Both the position numbers and the translations under genes were made by a program. A stretch of 64,000 nt of DNA, taken from NCBI GenBank assembly GCA_002897115.2, contig BCIH01000005.1:225308-289307 (forward strand), written 5' to 3'. Origin of the DNA: Prototheca cutis. Taxonomy: Eukaryota; Chlorophyta; Trebouxiophyceae; Chlorellales; Chlorellaceae. Positions 34,880-45,118 of the stretch are shown here, piece after piece. Position 1 is the stretch's first letter, and every line of letters starts with the position of its first letter. The notes beneath the pieces are model-generated. The model had not been told where the DNA came from. It did no database searches and saw only the letters and a program-made list of their open reading frames with translations.

Positions 34880-35704
34880 CCCAACCCCCCTTTCTCTGTT
34901 GAACCCACCACAGGGTTGTCGGCACCGGGTTCGGCGGCGGTAATGATGCCGATGAGGGAAGAAACCGTGGACAGATCACGCGAGCCTGTCAAGGCCAAGA
35001 CCTCTTACAGCTTGAGACTGACATGGAAGTTTGGCTGCCCTGAAGACGCCCGGGAGGTGAGGTGACGTCTGGGTTTTGTCAACGAAATGGACTTGGTCCC
35101 AGAGAGCAGCTCAGCTGGCACCACAGGGAGTGCATCTGTTTACAGTACCTGCATCAGCTGTGTGAGACGGTGGAGCGGCATCCATGCCTTGTGTGCCTGT
35201 GTTCCAAAAGCCTTGTGCCCAACTATTTTAGCCCAACCTGCTGCTCTGTAGTACTTTGAAAACTGTGGATGGGCAGTGGAGCACGTGCAGACCAGGTAGC
35301 AAATGGTGGCGGAGCTGCGGCTCACCAATGCCAATTGCGCGCAGCATGATATTAGCAGCAATGGAGTGCTCTTCATCGTCGTCCAACCAAACAGCCAGTG
35401 ACTCTGAATGGATGGTGAACAATGCACGTCTTTGGAACAAACAATGTATTGCGTGTGAAGAGACAGTATACAGACCGGGGCAATCGGCGATCGATGAACG
35501 CATGGACAGAGGGGAATGTCCTCCCAAAGAATGCCATCGACTTTTTTATCAAAGAGCCAACCAAACCCAGGGGGATTGCGCAGATTGCTGATCGTCGCAC
35601 ACCACCCCTCAGCAGTTACAGGCCATGGAACTTGCACTATACCAAAATTCTTGAGGCCTTGATGCAGCTGGAATTCAACAAGATTCGCCCGGCTTATCGA
35701 AACT
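34880..35704 (+). CDS. hypothetical plus-strand gene fragments
   Basis: Two stretches look coding. After a CACCACAG acceptor at about 34912 comes a segment reading EETVDRSREPVKAKTSYSL and LRLTWKFGCPEDARE, followed by a GTGAGG donor. At 35422-35704 an open frame reads MNAWTEGNVLPKNAIDFFI and ends EFNKIRPAYRN. They are in the right order and on the same strand as SPCS1 but cannot be joined with certainty. No family is recognised. They could be one gene or two. Confidence 0.25.
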
Positions 35705-35756
35705 GATCCTTCGAAAACTGGGCTCCGGACAGCCTCTCGTTCGCAGGCCAGCCAAG

Positions 35757-36041
35757 ATGGATCTGCAGGGCCAGCGGCTATGCGAGACGATGTACATCGT
35801 AATCATTGTCGCATTCGGCATTGTGGCTTTCGTGGCAGGGTACCTGCTCCAGAGCTTCGCCACCATGCTGGCGGTGTTTGGCACGGGGGTGACCCTGGCG
35901 GCAGCCCTGTGCCTGCCAGACTGGCCCATGTACAACAAGCACCCGATCAAGTGGCTCCCTGCCAAGCACAAGACGCCGGCGGCCAAGAAGAGCGGAGCAA
36001 AGAAGCAAGGCCTGGTCCAACGTTTCTGGAGTTTGTTTTAG
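35757..36041 (+). CDS. SPCS1: SPCS1/SPC12, signal peptidase complex subunit 1
   Basis: SPC12 is a small non-catalytic subunit of the ER signal peptidase complex. The frame is a single exon of 94 residues, usual for the family. It starts MDLQGQRLCETMYIVIIV, close to the family MDYKGQKLAEQ. Two hydrophobic helices follow (IVAFVAGYLLQSF and MLAVFGTGVTLAAAL), then the diagnostic LPDWPMYNKHPIKWLP. A short basic tail (AAKKSGAKKQG) ends RFWSLF at 36041. Both termini would face the cytosol in the known topology. It is one of very few intronless genes here. It converges on TMEM18 (about 290 bases). Confidence 0.92.
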   Translation: MDLQGQRLCETMYIVIIVAFGIVAFVAGYLLQSFATMLAVFGTGVTLAAALCLPDWPMYNKHPIKWLPAKHKTPAAKKSGAKKQGLVQRFWSLF

Positions 36042-36333
36042 GGCGCCGGACTACCACTGTTCCTCCCTTGGCAGGGGAGAACAGTGGCTTGAGCGATGGC
36101 GTGCTGCTTGTTCTTTTGCACACTGATTTTATTGAGTGATCTCAAGATCATTCACTCCATTCCTGATGCCCAGATCGGGGCCCCACAGCTCGTACTGTAA
36201 CGCTTTCTAGGACTCGGCTTTTCTGGCTGGCACCACCAGGGAACCCTGATAGATCACGGCTGGTGTTTGAAGGAAAGCAGGAACTCTTATTGGGAATGAG
36301 AAGCAAGAACGTCTGCAACGCAGCACACAACTC

Positions 36334-37569
36334 TCACTGGTCCTTCCTCGACTCTGTCGCAGCGGCACCGGCCCCCGGCTGACCCGCCACTGCCACTGCC
36401 CGTTCCGCCTTTCTTCGCTGCCGCGCTTTGTAGAGGAGCTCCTTGCGCTTCATGGTGATCAGCAAGCTCGCCGACATCAGCAGGTAGTTCACCTGTACAT
36501 CCAATCATTTTTTGTGTTTGTGCCAGTGGTGAGTCAAATTTGTTCTTGCTGACTTGGGTCCAATCGATCATCTTCTGGTGGCAGGTCGTGGCTGGTGCTA
36601 CTCCCCAGCCCAAGGCCGTCGTAACACCCCCCCCCCCAATTCTCCCTACTCGCCAGGACAGTGAACATGACGATCAGGAGCGGGGCCGAGAGGACTGCTG
36701 AAATGAAGATGCCATTCCTGTCAAAGTAGTTTTGCTGGGCAAACTCCCTCCAGTGCTGCGCTCCCAGTCCATTCAGTCGCTCCGCAAAGTACACCAATGG
36801 GGCTGCAGGGGTCGGAGTTGAAAGTATGTGCTGCAGGGGTGGGCAGCAGATTATGATGGGTCGCTGGTCAAGGGGTGGTGTGCTCAAAAACTTTCCACGG
36901 CAGCATCACATGCACTTCTCTGAACGTTAATGGCTCCAAAGCATGCCTGCAACGAAGAATACTGCTGCCTGCAACGCCGGCACTTTCCGCCAAAGGACGG
37001 CGGTCAGCAGCAGCATGCAGTGGAATGCCAGGAGGCCCTGAAGCCAAGGCTCATCCTGCGCAGTTGTGCCAGCAAAGGTTCTTGCGGTGACCAATCCCAT
37101 GTGGTGTTGCAAAACGCAAATATTAGAGTGCGTGCATGCTTCTTGACAGTCGCAAGCAAGCTGGGGCAGGGGCAGCATCCCTTAGCCTGCTATCAGTCCA
37201 AGAGATCAAGGTCCCCCTAACTAAACCCACCTTCCAGTCCACTGCGGCGATGAATGCCTTGAAAGACTCGATAACGCCAGGTCCAGCGCTCATCTGCGCC
37301 CATTTTGACTTGATGTCGGCGACCACTGCATCCGCCAGATCGCTCAAATGGGACGGCACACTCTGCCGCCAGTCCCCCATTCCCCCGGCAGTCCCTGAAA
37401 TCGAAGAGACGCGCAGATTCTTTTTTGATGATTCAGCTGGTAGTACAGCGTCGTCTGGGGAATTACAGGCAGTGCATTGCGTGATAGAGCGTCTGGACTT
37501 CTTCATGAGCTCCCTGGAGGATACCGATCCGATGGCGAGGGGGTAGGGTGCGCATCTGCATCCTCTCAA
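36334..37569 (-). CDS. TMEM18: TMEM18-like nuclear-envelope membrane protein
   Basis: TMEM18 is a small, mostly three-helix protein of the nuclear envelope. The first exon ends IESFKAFIAAVDWK and joins DEPWLQGLLAFHCMLLLTAVLWRK, then VYFAERLNGLGAQHWREFAQQNYFD and IFISAVLSAPLLIVMFTVL. The last exon (36492-36334) gives VNYLLMSASLLITMKRKELL and a basic, Arg/Lys-rich C-terminus typical of the family. The AERLN and QNYFD motifs are diagnostic. Both the second and third introns (36803-36946 and 36493-36653) require GC donors to keep the frame. The start is set at the ATG at 37569; a later Met would remove about 20 residues of poorly conserved leader. Confidence 0.87.
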
Positions 37570-37746
37570 ACCGCCTCCGAGAACTCATCGGCATCCCTTC
37601 AACTTCCTAACAACGCACGATCAAGTCCACCGACACGCTGCCTCGATCGACGTCTGTTTTAAAGATTAAAATAGAGATACAAGAGACTCATTGTGTGGCT
37701 CCTCGGATTTCGACGCGCGGGGCGCCTGCCGGTCACCTTACGCGTG

Positions 37747-39662
37747 ATGGCACCGAAGCGGAAAGCGACGGCGATCAAGGCCGATCCCAAGCCAGAAGCG
37801 CATGCTGGCGATTCAGGGAGCGATGGAGACGTGAAACCCAAAAAAAGTGAGTATTCGTGGCGATCATCTGGGTCTTGGCACTGGCAATGGACACTTATTC
37901 GTGCAGGTCTCGCTGCAATGGGCTAGCATGACTTCTGCAGAGGACCAATCTGCAGCGGCTGCTTGATCTCCACACACTCAGCAAGCTCTTTCATACTCGA
38001 ATATTTCAGGGTCGCCGTCCAAGAATCCTGCAATTACAGAGCCCCGGCAGGTGGAGAACGGCTGGACCCTGCACCCGCCCAGCCTGATTTACAAGTGCGT
38101 TGTAGCAGGAGCTGTGGAATGTGGCGTGTGGTCAAGGCTCTGCCTTGAGCTTCGTGACGATGCGTCAAGTCCCTTGACGCAGCAGCAGCATCTGCGGGGT
38201 GTTGACACCCAGCACTCATCACTTGACGCTCCCGACACAGCTGTGTTGATTGTCCATGGAAATTCGGACTGCACGCAGGTCCAGCACGGAGGCCCAGGGT
38301 GGGAAGAAGGTTGCCGCATTCGATCTGGTAAGAGCCTGTGGTGAATCGGTTGGCCGGGATCAAAGGATCAGCCCCTGCGCGGTGGTTTTAACGGGGATGG
38401 ATTTTATGGGACAAGGCGCTCGTTATCAGACCTGGGTGTGCACGGACCCTTTCACCCCAAGTGGGTGCTCCTGGTGATGCCTGCTTGCAGAATAACCTGA
38501 AACCTCACATACTTCTTTTTGTTTCTCATGTCATGAACAACCGACAGGATGGAACCCTTGTCCTCGTGAAGAGCCGCTCACGGTTTCCCGTTGATGCCAA
38601 CGACTGGAAATGGTTCAACAAGCATGTCTGTTCAGACTGGATGGGGAGGGGGGGGGGGGTGCTTGGGAGAACGCGTGATGCTGAGCTTGTGGCCTTGTGG
38701 CTGAACGGACTCTCCAGCCTCGAGCATCCGCCAGTCCAACACTCACCCAACCGCCACCACCCTTGCTGTAGACGCCGCAAGAAGTGAGGAAACTGTACCA
38801 CGAAGAGGGATACCAAATTGTCATTTTCTCGTAAGTAGGGATGTTCTTTTGTTGCATTGAATGGTAGGGTGCCTTGGTATGGCAGGTAAATCGAGCCACC
38901 TGATGCTCGTGGCCCCTTCCACCCCCACACACCCTTCTGATTGTCGCTGCTGCCTTGCAGGAACCAAGGCGGCATCAAGGGGGCACTGGATGGCGCAGGC
39001 TCCAAGAAGACGAGGGCGCGAGTGGATAACATCATTGCTGCCCTGGCCGACAAGCAGGGTGCCATACCCGTTCAGGCACGTGCGGTGGAGTGCCGGGTTG
39101 ATGGGATGTAAACAAGGGGCTGTCTGAGGAGGGAGGAATGAACATCAGCGCCAGATTGATCTTGCCATGGGAGGACGCGAGGCGAACCCTGCAGAGCTGT
39201 TCCAAAATGCGTTTAGAGCTCAAGCTGCCCGCAACATGGCAGGCTCCCCATCACCCCCCAGGTGTTCCTGGCGACGCAAAGTGACGAGTTCAGGAAACCC
39301 GGCACTGGGATGTGGGACTTTTTTGTGAAGCACTGCAATGCCGGAGTCAAACCCGACCTGGCCTCCAGCTTCTACGTGGGGGACATGGCTGGCAGGGTCG
39401 GTGACCTGCAGGGCCCCAACGCCACGGCGCCCTCTGACACCGACAAGGGCTTTGCAGCCACGGCAGGCATTGGGTTCAAGACCCCGGAAGAGGCATTCGG
39501 CGAGGGGGAGGCCAAGAAGGAGATGGTGTTCCAGGGCTCCTCGGGAAAGAACTCGGGCCTGGCACAGGCCTTCCAAACGCTCACCGATCACTACCGCAAG
39601 CGTAAGCTTGAAAGAGGGGGTAGGCTGCTGTAATACCTCCCATCCGCAGGCCCCTCTTCCCC

Positions 39663-39726
<64 letters not shown>

Positions 39727-40114
39727 ACCCTGCAGTCGGAGATGGCTTCAAGGCAAATGCGTTCGCCAAGGTTCAGAAGATCATTGACGGCTACCCAACG
39801 CCGATTACATCATCAAAGGACCTCAAGGGTGTCGCCGGTGTTGGAAAAGGTTCTGCTGCCAAGGTGAGGGAGAAGGGGTGGTGGTGGTGGTGGTGCGCTG
39901 CTCTTGTGCTGGAGGAAGCTCACTTTTGCTGCTCCTGCAGCACTTCCCAAATGCCCGCAGCCAAAACCCACTGGTCCTCGCTCAATTGCCGCAGATTGAC
40001 GAGTGGCTGCAGACCGGCAAGCTTGCAGTGTTGGAAGAGGACGGTGCTGCCGGCGAGGGAGTGCCCAAGCAGGATGCCTCTGCCAAGACTGCCGCTGCAT
40101 TCCTCAACCTGTAA
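37747..40114 (+). CDS. PNKP: PNKP/ZDP-type DNA 3'-phosphatase fused to a Pol beta-like HhH domain
   Basis: This HAD-family phosphatase removes 3'-phosphates from DNA ends during strand-break repair. Exon 1 (37747-37846) is Lys-rich (MAPKRKATAIK). The active site is split by an intron: KKVAAFDL then DGTLVLVKSRSRFP, the D-x-D-G-T motif. Next come WFNKH, EEGYQIVIFSNQGGI, VFLATQSDEFRKPGTGMWDF and the SFYVGDMAGR segment with the metal-binding Asp. No P-loop follows, so the kinase domain of animal PNKP is absent, as in plant ZDP. Instead, the last exons encode FKANAFAKVQKIIDGYP and LKGVAGVGKGSAAKIDEWL, a helix-hairpin-helix like the 8-kDa domain of DNA polymerase beta. The stop is at 40112-40114. 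Intron 39076-39261 has a GC donor in the best alignment. Plant ZDP PARP-type fingers are not seen. Confidence 0.88.
39665..39724 (+). repeat. (CA)n microsatellite just before a PNKP 3' splice site
   Basis: About 29 CA units on the sense strand end 11 bases before the acceptor of the exon at 39736 (CCCTGCAG). The intron has no other long pyrimidine tract. Confidence 0.95.
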
Positions 40115-40425
40115 AGGTGTTGGTCTGTCTTCGGGTGGTGTGGGTGTGCACCAGCTGGTGGGCCGGGAGATCTCTTCAAGCTCTCGCCCCTTATTTGGTG
40201 GAGTCGGCGGCACCAGGGTCATTGGCCGGGGCCCATTCCCCCGTGCAAGAGACTCTCGCTCTCCGCGAGCGGCGGCGTCGCCCCTTTCAGTGGAAGGGCC
40301 CCCTCCAAGTGCGTGAACTGATTGAAGAGCGGCCCGATCCCAGAGGTGCTATTGCTTTGAAAACGACAGTATAGCTGAGCAGTGTCGCAAACAACCATGC
40401 GCTGCACCTGCCTTGGCTAGCCAAG

Positions 40426-41398
40426 TCACCGTAGCCTGAAACGGCGGACAGCCTCCTCTGCCACAAAGGCACAGGTGGGTACCAGTGCTGCGGGAAAGAG
40501 GGGGCATTCTCCACAGTGCTGATGCGCCCATTCGAGAGAGAAGCACACTCCAGAAGCACCAGGCCCCCTTTCAGCTCCCCACACCACATCACGACCGGGC
40601 TACTCACGGGACAGGGTCTTCAGGCTGGCCACAGGGAACCACCGGGCATCGGCAGCATCGTCGCCTGGGGTCACGAGGCAGTGGGGGTTCTCGGGCACGC
40701 CAGCGATGTTGATGATGGCATAGTGAAAGGCAATGCCGCCATCGTCATCGTACGTCAGTGCGTCCCCCGCCACGAATGATGAGGGAAACTCCAAGCTATC
40801 ACTGATGGGAGTATGCCGGGGGTGGTTTCGTTGCGAGATCTCCCCTGGTGGTGGCGACAACCGGCAGCGCAGTTTGACGCCGGTCTCTTCCATCGTCTCC
40901 CGCACCGCACACTGCACCAGCGTCTCCCCGAGCTCCAGGCTGCCACCAGGGAAACACCAGTCTCCTGCAGGACAAAGGGAGCGGGAGAGGCTTCAGGCCA
41001 TGTGAAGAGTCTAGGGTCGGGCATCGTGGGTTGCCCCCGGAGGCTGGGCGCCGCGATCATGGCAGCTGCCGCAAGGCCAGCCCACGACAGTGTGCCCAAA
41101 TCACATGGATCTTGCATCGTTTTCTTCAATCCTAGAGAGAACACTCCATCATACACACGCACGCACCCTTGTTGGGCTGCTTGCCCCGCTTGATCAGCAG
41201 TGTCTCTGGATTGCCAGGCTCCAGCTCCCTCAGCACCACCACTCCCACGCCCACCCGGGGTTCTGTTGGGTGTTCACGCGACCTGGATGCCCCTGTTTGG
41301 GAAGTCATGACCCGATGTTTCACGGCCGGAGACAGGGCCAGCTTCAGGCGATGCGGTGCCACGGCCCGAATCGAATCACCCACAGCCCAGCGCAGCAT
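40426..41398 (-). CDS. Nudix hydrolase
   Basis: Nudix enzymes hydrolyse nucleoside diphosphates linked to another group. The first exon, from 41398, ends VGVGVVVLREL, LLIKRGKQPNK. The second gives DWCFPGGSLELGETLVQCAV and RETMEETGV, a complete Nudix box (G-x5-E-x7-RE-x2-EE-x-G). The third starts after GATAG and reads LEFPSSFVAGDALTYDDDGG, FHYAIINIAG and ADARWFPVASL. A short last exon ends EEAVRFRLR at 40426. Introns are GT-AG. The form is like plant and bacterial ADP-ribose or mutator-type Nudix proteins, but the substrate cannot be read from the sequence. The N-terminal part (ALSPAVKHRVMTSQTG) carries no clear targeting signal. Convergent with PNKP. Confidence 0.87.
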
Positions 41399-41544
41399 GG
41401 TAGAGTTCGACGCGAGCGAAAATGCACGGCTCAGGCACCCCTGCCTGGCTACATTGACCGTGGGTGTCAGTACGAACCAGTTAGTCCAACATCATGTGTC
41501 ATCTTTTGTGGCTTGAACTCCCCGGGAACCCCTGAAGTAAGTAC

Positions 41545-42140
41545 AATGCAGGGCAAAAATGATGAAACCTTCTCGAGAATCGTCCACTCCCACCTGCACA
41601 GCAAGGGCATGTCTCCCAAACAGAATGCCTGTTGGACCACATTCCCTTGCCACGTCGCTCAGAGATGGGTTGGGTCCTACCTTCTTGGCAGCAGGGCAGG
41701 TCATGCAGAGAGCAGACACTCACAGCGGTGTGCTACGGGCTGCTGCGCTGCACCAACGAGGAGTGCCACCCTCCGAACGGCGAGCATCACCTCTGGAACA
41801 GAAACTTGATGGCGTGTCTGAACATGAGGCACATCGTGCAGTACCCCTGCGGAAGACCGGTCAGCGGCCGGAGTGCTTCCAGCACCCAGCACCGCAGTGC
41901 TGATGAACATCCATCCATCCATCCTGGGGGGTTATAGCCTTCCAACTGGGGGTGGGAACCCCGGGGCTCCTTCCCTTCCCCGGGAAGGGAAAGGCGGTGG
42001 TCCATCACTGAGGTGGTCCACCTTCCTATTGCCCTGTGGGGGGTGAGAATTCACAGCCATCAGTGATGCCCAGTGACCCCCGGGGTGATGTGGCGCTGTT
42101 GCTGGCTGAGCTGGTTGCATTATTGTTGCCCTGCACGGTA
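41545..42140. repeat. dispersed repeat, copy B, enclosing the Fanzor-like remnant
   Basis: Segments 41545-41720 and 41990-42140 match 33330-33125 and 33115-32975 in inverted orientation. The intervening part carries the Fanzor-like C-terminus that copy A lacks. The two outer segments may be the ends of a mobile element. No target-site duplication is obvious to me. Confidence 0.6.
41726..41903 (+). pseudogene. Fanzor/TnpB-like nuclease, C-terminal remnant
   Basis: After an ACTCACAG acceptor the frame reads VCYGLLRCTNEECHPPNG, then HHLWNRNLMACLNMRHIV. This matches the second zinc-ribbon half (CTNEEC) and RuvC-III motif (WNRD-N-AA-N-M) of TnpB/Fanzor proteins. A change of frame leads to GQRPECFQHPAPQC and a stop at 41903, matching the RPE-F end of the family. 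The catalytic Asp of NRD is Asn here, and the frame break means it is probably dead. The first zinc-ribbon half and upstream RuvC parts are not found. It is flanked by copy B of a dispersed repeat. Identification is by motif only. Confidence 0.5.
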
Positions 42141-42404
42141 GTCCACGGTGTCGACGTCACACGGGTACCCACACTTCAACCAACCCCAATGTTCCAAGGC
42201 AAGTCTCCCACCTCGGTTCCTGCGTTTTGCATTTGCTCCTCATGCCTTTCCACAATTGAAAAAAGTTTAATCGACGCTCATATTTTCGCAGCACGCAGAA
42301 CGTGTGGTGATTCAAAGCGCACACACCCACAGGGAGCGCAGGCTTCATGGCCGGCAGGCAGGTGGATACAGGGTTGGGCTTCCTTCCTTGACGCGCCTTG
42401 CCCA

Positions 42405-44288
42405 TCATGCAGCCTGGGCCTGTGCACCGGTCTTTGCGCCGGCAGCAGCCTTGCCTTTCTTGGCTGCACCTCCGGCGCCACCGACGGCCACAGTGGCCTT
42501 GGCACCTCCCGTAGCACCGCCGCCACCGCCACCGCCGTCAGCTCTCTCAGGGAGGGCTGCGCCCTCGCGGACGGCCTTGTTCCGCAGCAGTTGCTGGTAC
42601 ATCTCGTACATGGTGGTGATGGTGCGGATGAAGGCCGCGGCGTCGTCCAGCCCCGCGAACGAGCGCGAGCGGATGTGCAGCGAAACCATGGCCTCCAGAC
42701 GAGCTGCGCAGCCGCCGTCGCAGGTGGTGACCCAATGCTTGTCGGCGCCTTCGCGGTGGCCGTCGATGAATGAGGCCAGCAGACGCATGGCACCCAGGCG
42801 GTCCTCGGGGCCCGGGTCAAACGCGTGGACGCCCGCCGAGTAGACCGAGGGGCCCGGGTCTGTGATCCAGTATCCGGCCTGCCAGAGGCAGATGGAAATA
42901 AAGGCATCTCCACCCGTCGACTGCAGCGACCGGGAACACAGTTCCATCCAGTCCAGGCCCACTTTCTTTAGCAGCGCCACGGACAGCACCGCGCCTGCGC
43001 CGCCGTGCATGCTAAACGTGTTGGCGGGGCTGCGCGGCATGTCGCAGCGCGAATTAAACAACCGTGGTGCCGCCGCACAGACCAGCGCAGGCGTGCAGGG
43101 GCAGCCCACGGGCGCCGGGAACGCGGCGCCGCGTGTGTCGTGTCCCTGTCCGTCATGATGGCAGGGCAGGCACCGGGGTGCCTCGCGCGAGGGGTGCAAC
43201 GCCACGCCCGTCGAGTTGGCATACCACAGGTGATCGGTGATGAAGTAGGGCAGCTCGGGGTCAAACTCCGGCAACATCCGCAGGAGTGCGCCGGGGAAGA
43301 AGACGGTGTCGTCATCCATGTACAGCATCCACTTGTAGCTGTCGCCGAAATGGTGGTGCGCCAGGAAGGGCACCAGGCCGGCCCGAGTGTCGCCGGCGTA
43401 CATTGACCTTTTATAATATGGTTTTTTGGGGGGGTTGGTTCGTCGGTGTCTTTGATTGACAAAGGCGGCGAAATGGAGTCCACTGCGATTGGGAAACATG
43501 CAGTCTCCTGACCCTGCCCCCACCCGGCACTCACCACCCCTTCGGGGTTCCCTGACCCCACCGACCCCCACCGACCCCGAGCAACAAATTCCAGCACACC
43601 GCTTGGGGGAATCGTCGGGATACCAGCTCCACGTCTCGTTGTTGGCGAGCCCCTCTGCGATGATCTCCGGCGATGGCGGCGTGTTGCCCGCCACAAACGT
43701 CCTGATCATGCCCTGCATGGCACGATTGTGGATGAGGGCCAGATGTCGTTGTGCTTGCACACTGGTAGCCGGTGCACAGCTGAGTAAGACGGAGGCGGGC
43801 ATGTGTGCCTTTTGAGGACAGCACCATGGGGGCGCAGATGGAGGGGTTCCACATGCCATTGGCATGCCTTCTCAATCTGTCACAGCTAATGGACGTGCAA
43901 GGCGAACGAATGGAGGTGATGGGCGGGGCCCCGATGCAGGGCACAACTGGCATGGCCAGCTCTGGCAATGGGTGCAGCATGGACAGGATGCAACATCCCA
44001 CACCAAACCATGACCATGCAGGTAGTATCTCTTCCCCAAACCTCCCTCTGCCCAGCTTAAACTCCACACAAGCCATCCGCCACGCACCTTCCGCCAGATC
44101 CTGCTGGCCCTGACCACGTCCATGTGATCCACGTCCGCTGGCACAGATGCCACAATGTCAGAGAGGGTGACGGCATGCTGTGGTCTTGAAGATTTGCTCG
44201 CGGGCAGCGCCGTGCAAAATGGTCCGGCAGCGACCAGCAGTAGCAGCAACAGCAGAGCGCCTGTTGGTGCCCGTGATCTAGACGACAT
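42405..44288 (-). CDS. fringe-like (DUF604/GT31-related) glycosyltransferase
   Basis: The ATG at 44288 starts MSSRSRAPTG, followed by a strong signal sequence (ALLLLLLLVAAGPFCTALP). A middle exon gives LALIHNRAMQGMIRTFVAGN and NNETWSWYPDDSPK. After an AAAAG acceptor near 43402 comes MYAGDTRAGLVPFL and the donor-binding motif YKWMLYMDDDTVFF (DxD type). Next come SMHGGAGAVLSVALLKKVG and GGDAFISICLWQAGYWITDPG, both typical of the fringe/DUF604 C-terminal half. It then reaches MVSLHIRSRS and a Gly/Ala/Lys-rich tail ending at 42405. Secretory-pathway (Golgi) location is inferred from the signal and fold. The join between the first two exons is not certain, and sugar specificity is unknown. Confidence 0.74.
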
Positions 44289-44869
44289 GGCAGCCTACTC
44301 GCTCCGCTTGCCGGTAATCACGGTACACGCCTATGCATGTCCATGGATGAAAGAGTCCCTCGTCGAGTGGGAATGACTGGCAGGTCTTGCAGCGCGATCG
44401 CTGGACCGCCAAGCTCGAGTGCACAGCTGTCCCTCGTCTCGGAAGATCAGGCCCGCTTTTCAAGGCCAGCGATGAGAAGAGCACTTTTATGATTTTAAAT
44501 CAAGCCAACATGGTTCTCGACAATCAGCCAGGTAATAGGGGTGGTGTGTGCGCGCACTGCGTTTTGATGTGGGAAGCGCAAAATTTACTCAACGGCCTGG
44601 GGAGTGATCGGCGCCGCCAATTTTTGGACCATTCATCATGCAGGCTAAACACAACATGCAAGCAATAAACACAGCATTGACGGCGCTATCGGGCAACCCA
44701 TCCCAGCAACAAACGTGCGTGCAGGGTTGGGTTTTCCGATGCCTGTTCAAGCATGGAGAGAGGAAGCGAAAGCCTCCATTTGGGGATCAGCAGAAATCAG
44801 TAGCTGGACACGTTGGTGGGGGAATATTCAGCCAGAACTCAGGCACGGGCGGGGGGGGGGGGGGGGGGG

Positions 44870-45070
44870 CTGCCCGTGAAAAGGCTCCGGCCGGACGCCG
44901 TTGAAGATCAGGCCCAGCGCCACATAGCACATGTTCCGCGCCGCGTTCTTGTCGCGGTTGTGCACGACGCCGCNNNNNNNNNNNNNNNNNNNNNNNNNNN
45001 NNNNNNNNNNNNNNNNNNNNNNNNNNNNNNNNNNNNNNNNNNNNNNNNNNNNNNNNNNNNNNNNNNNNNN

Positions 45071-45118
<48 letters not shown>

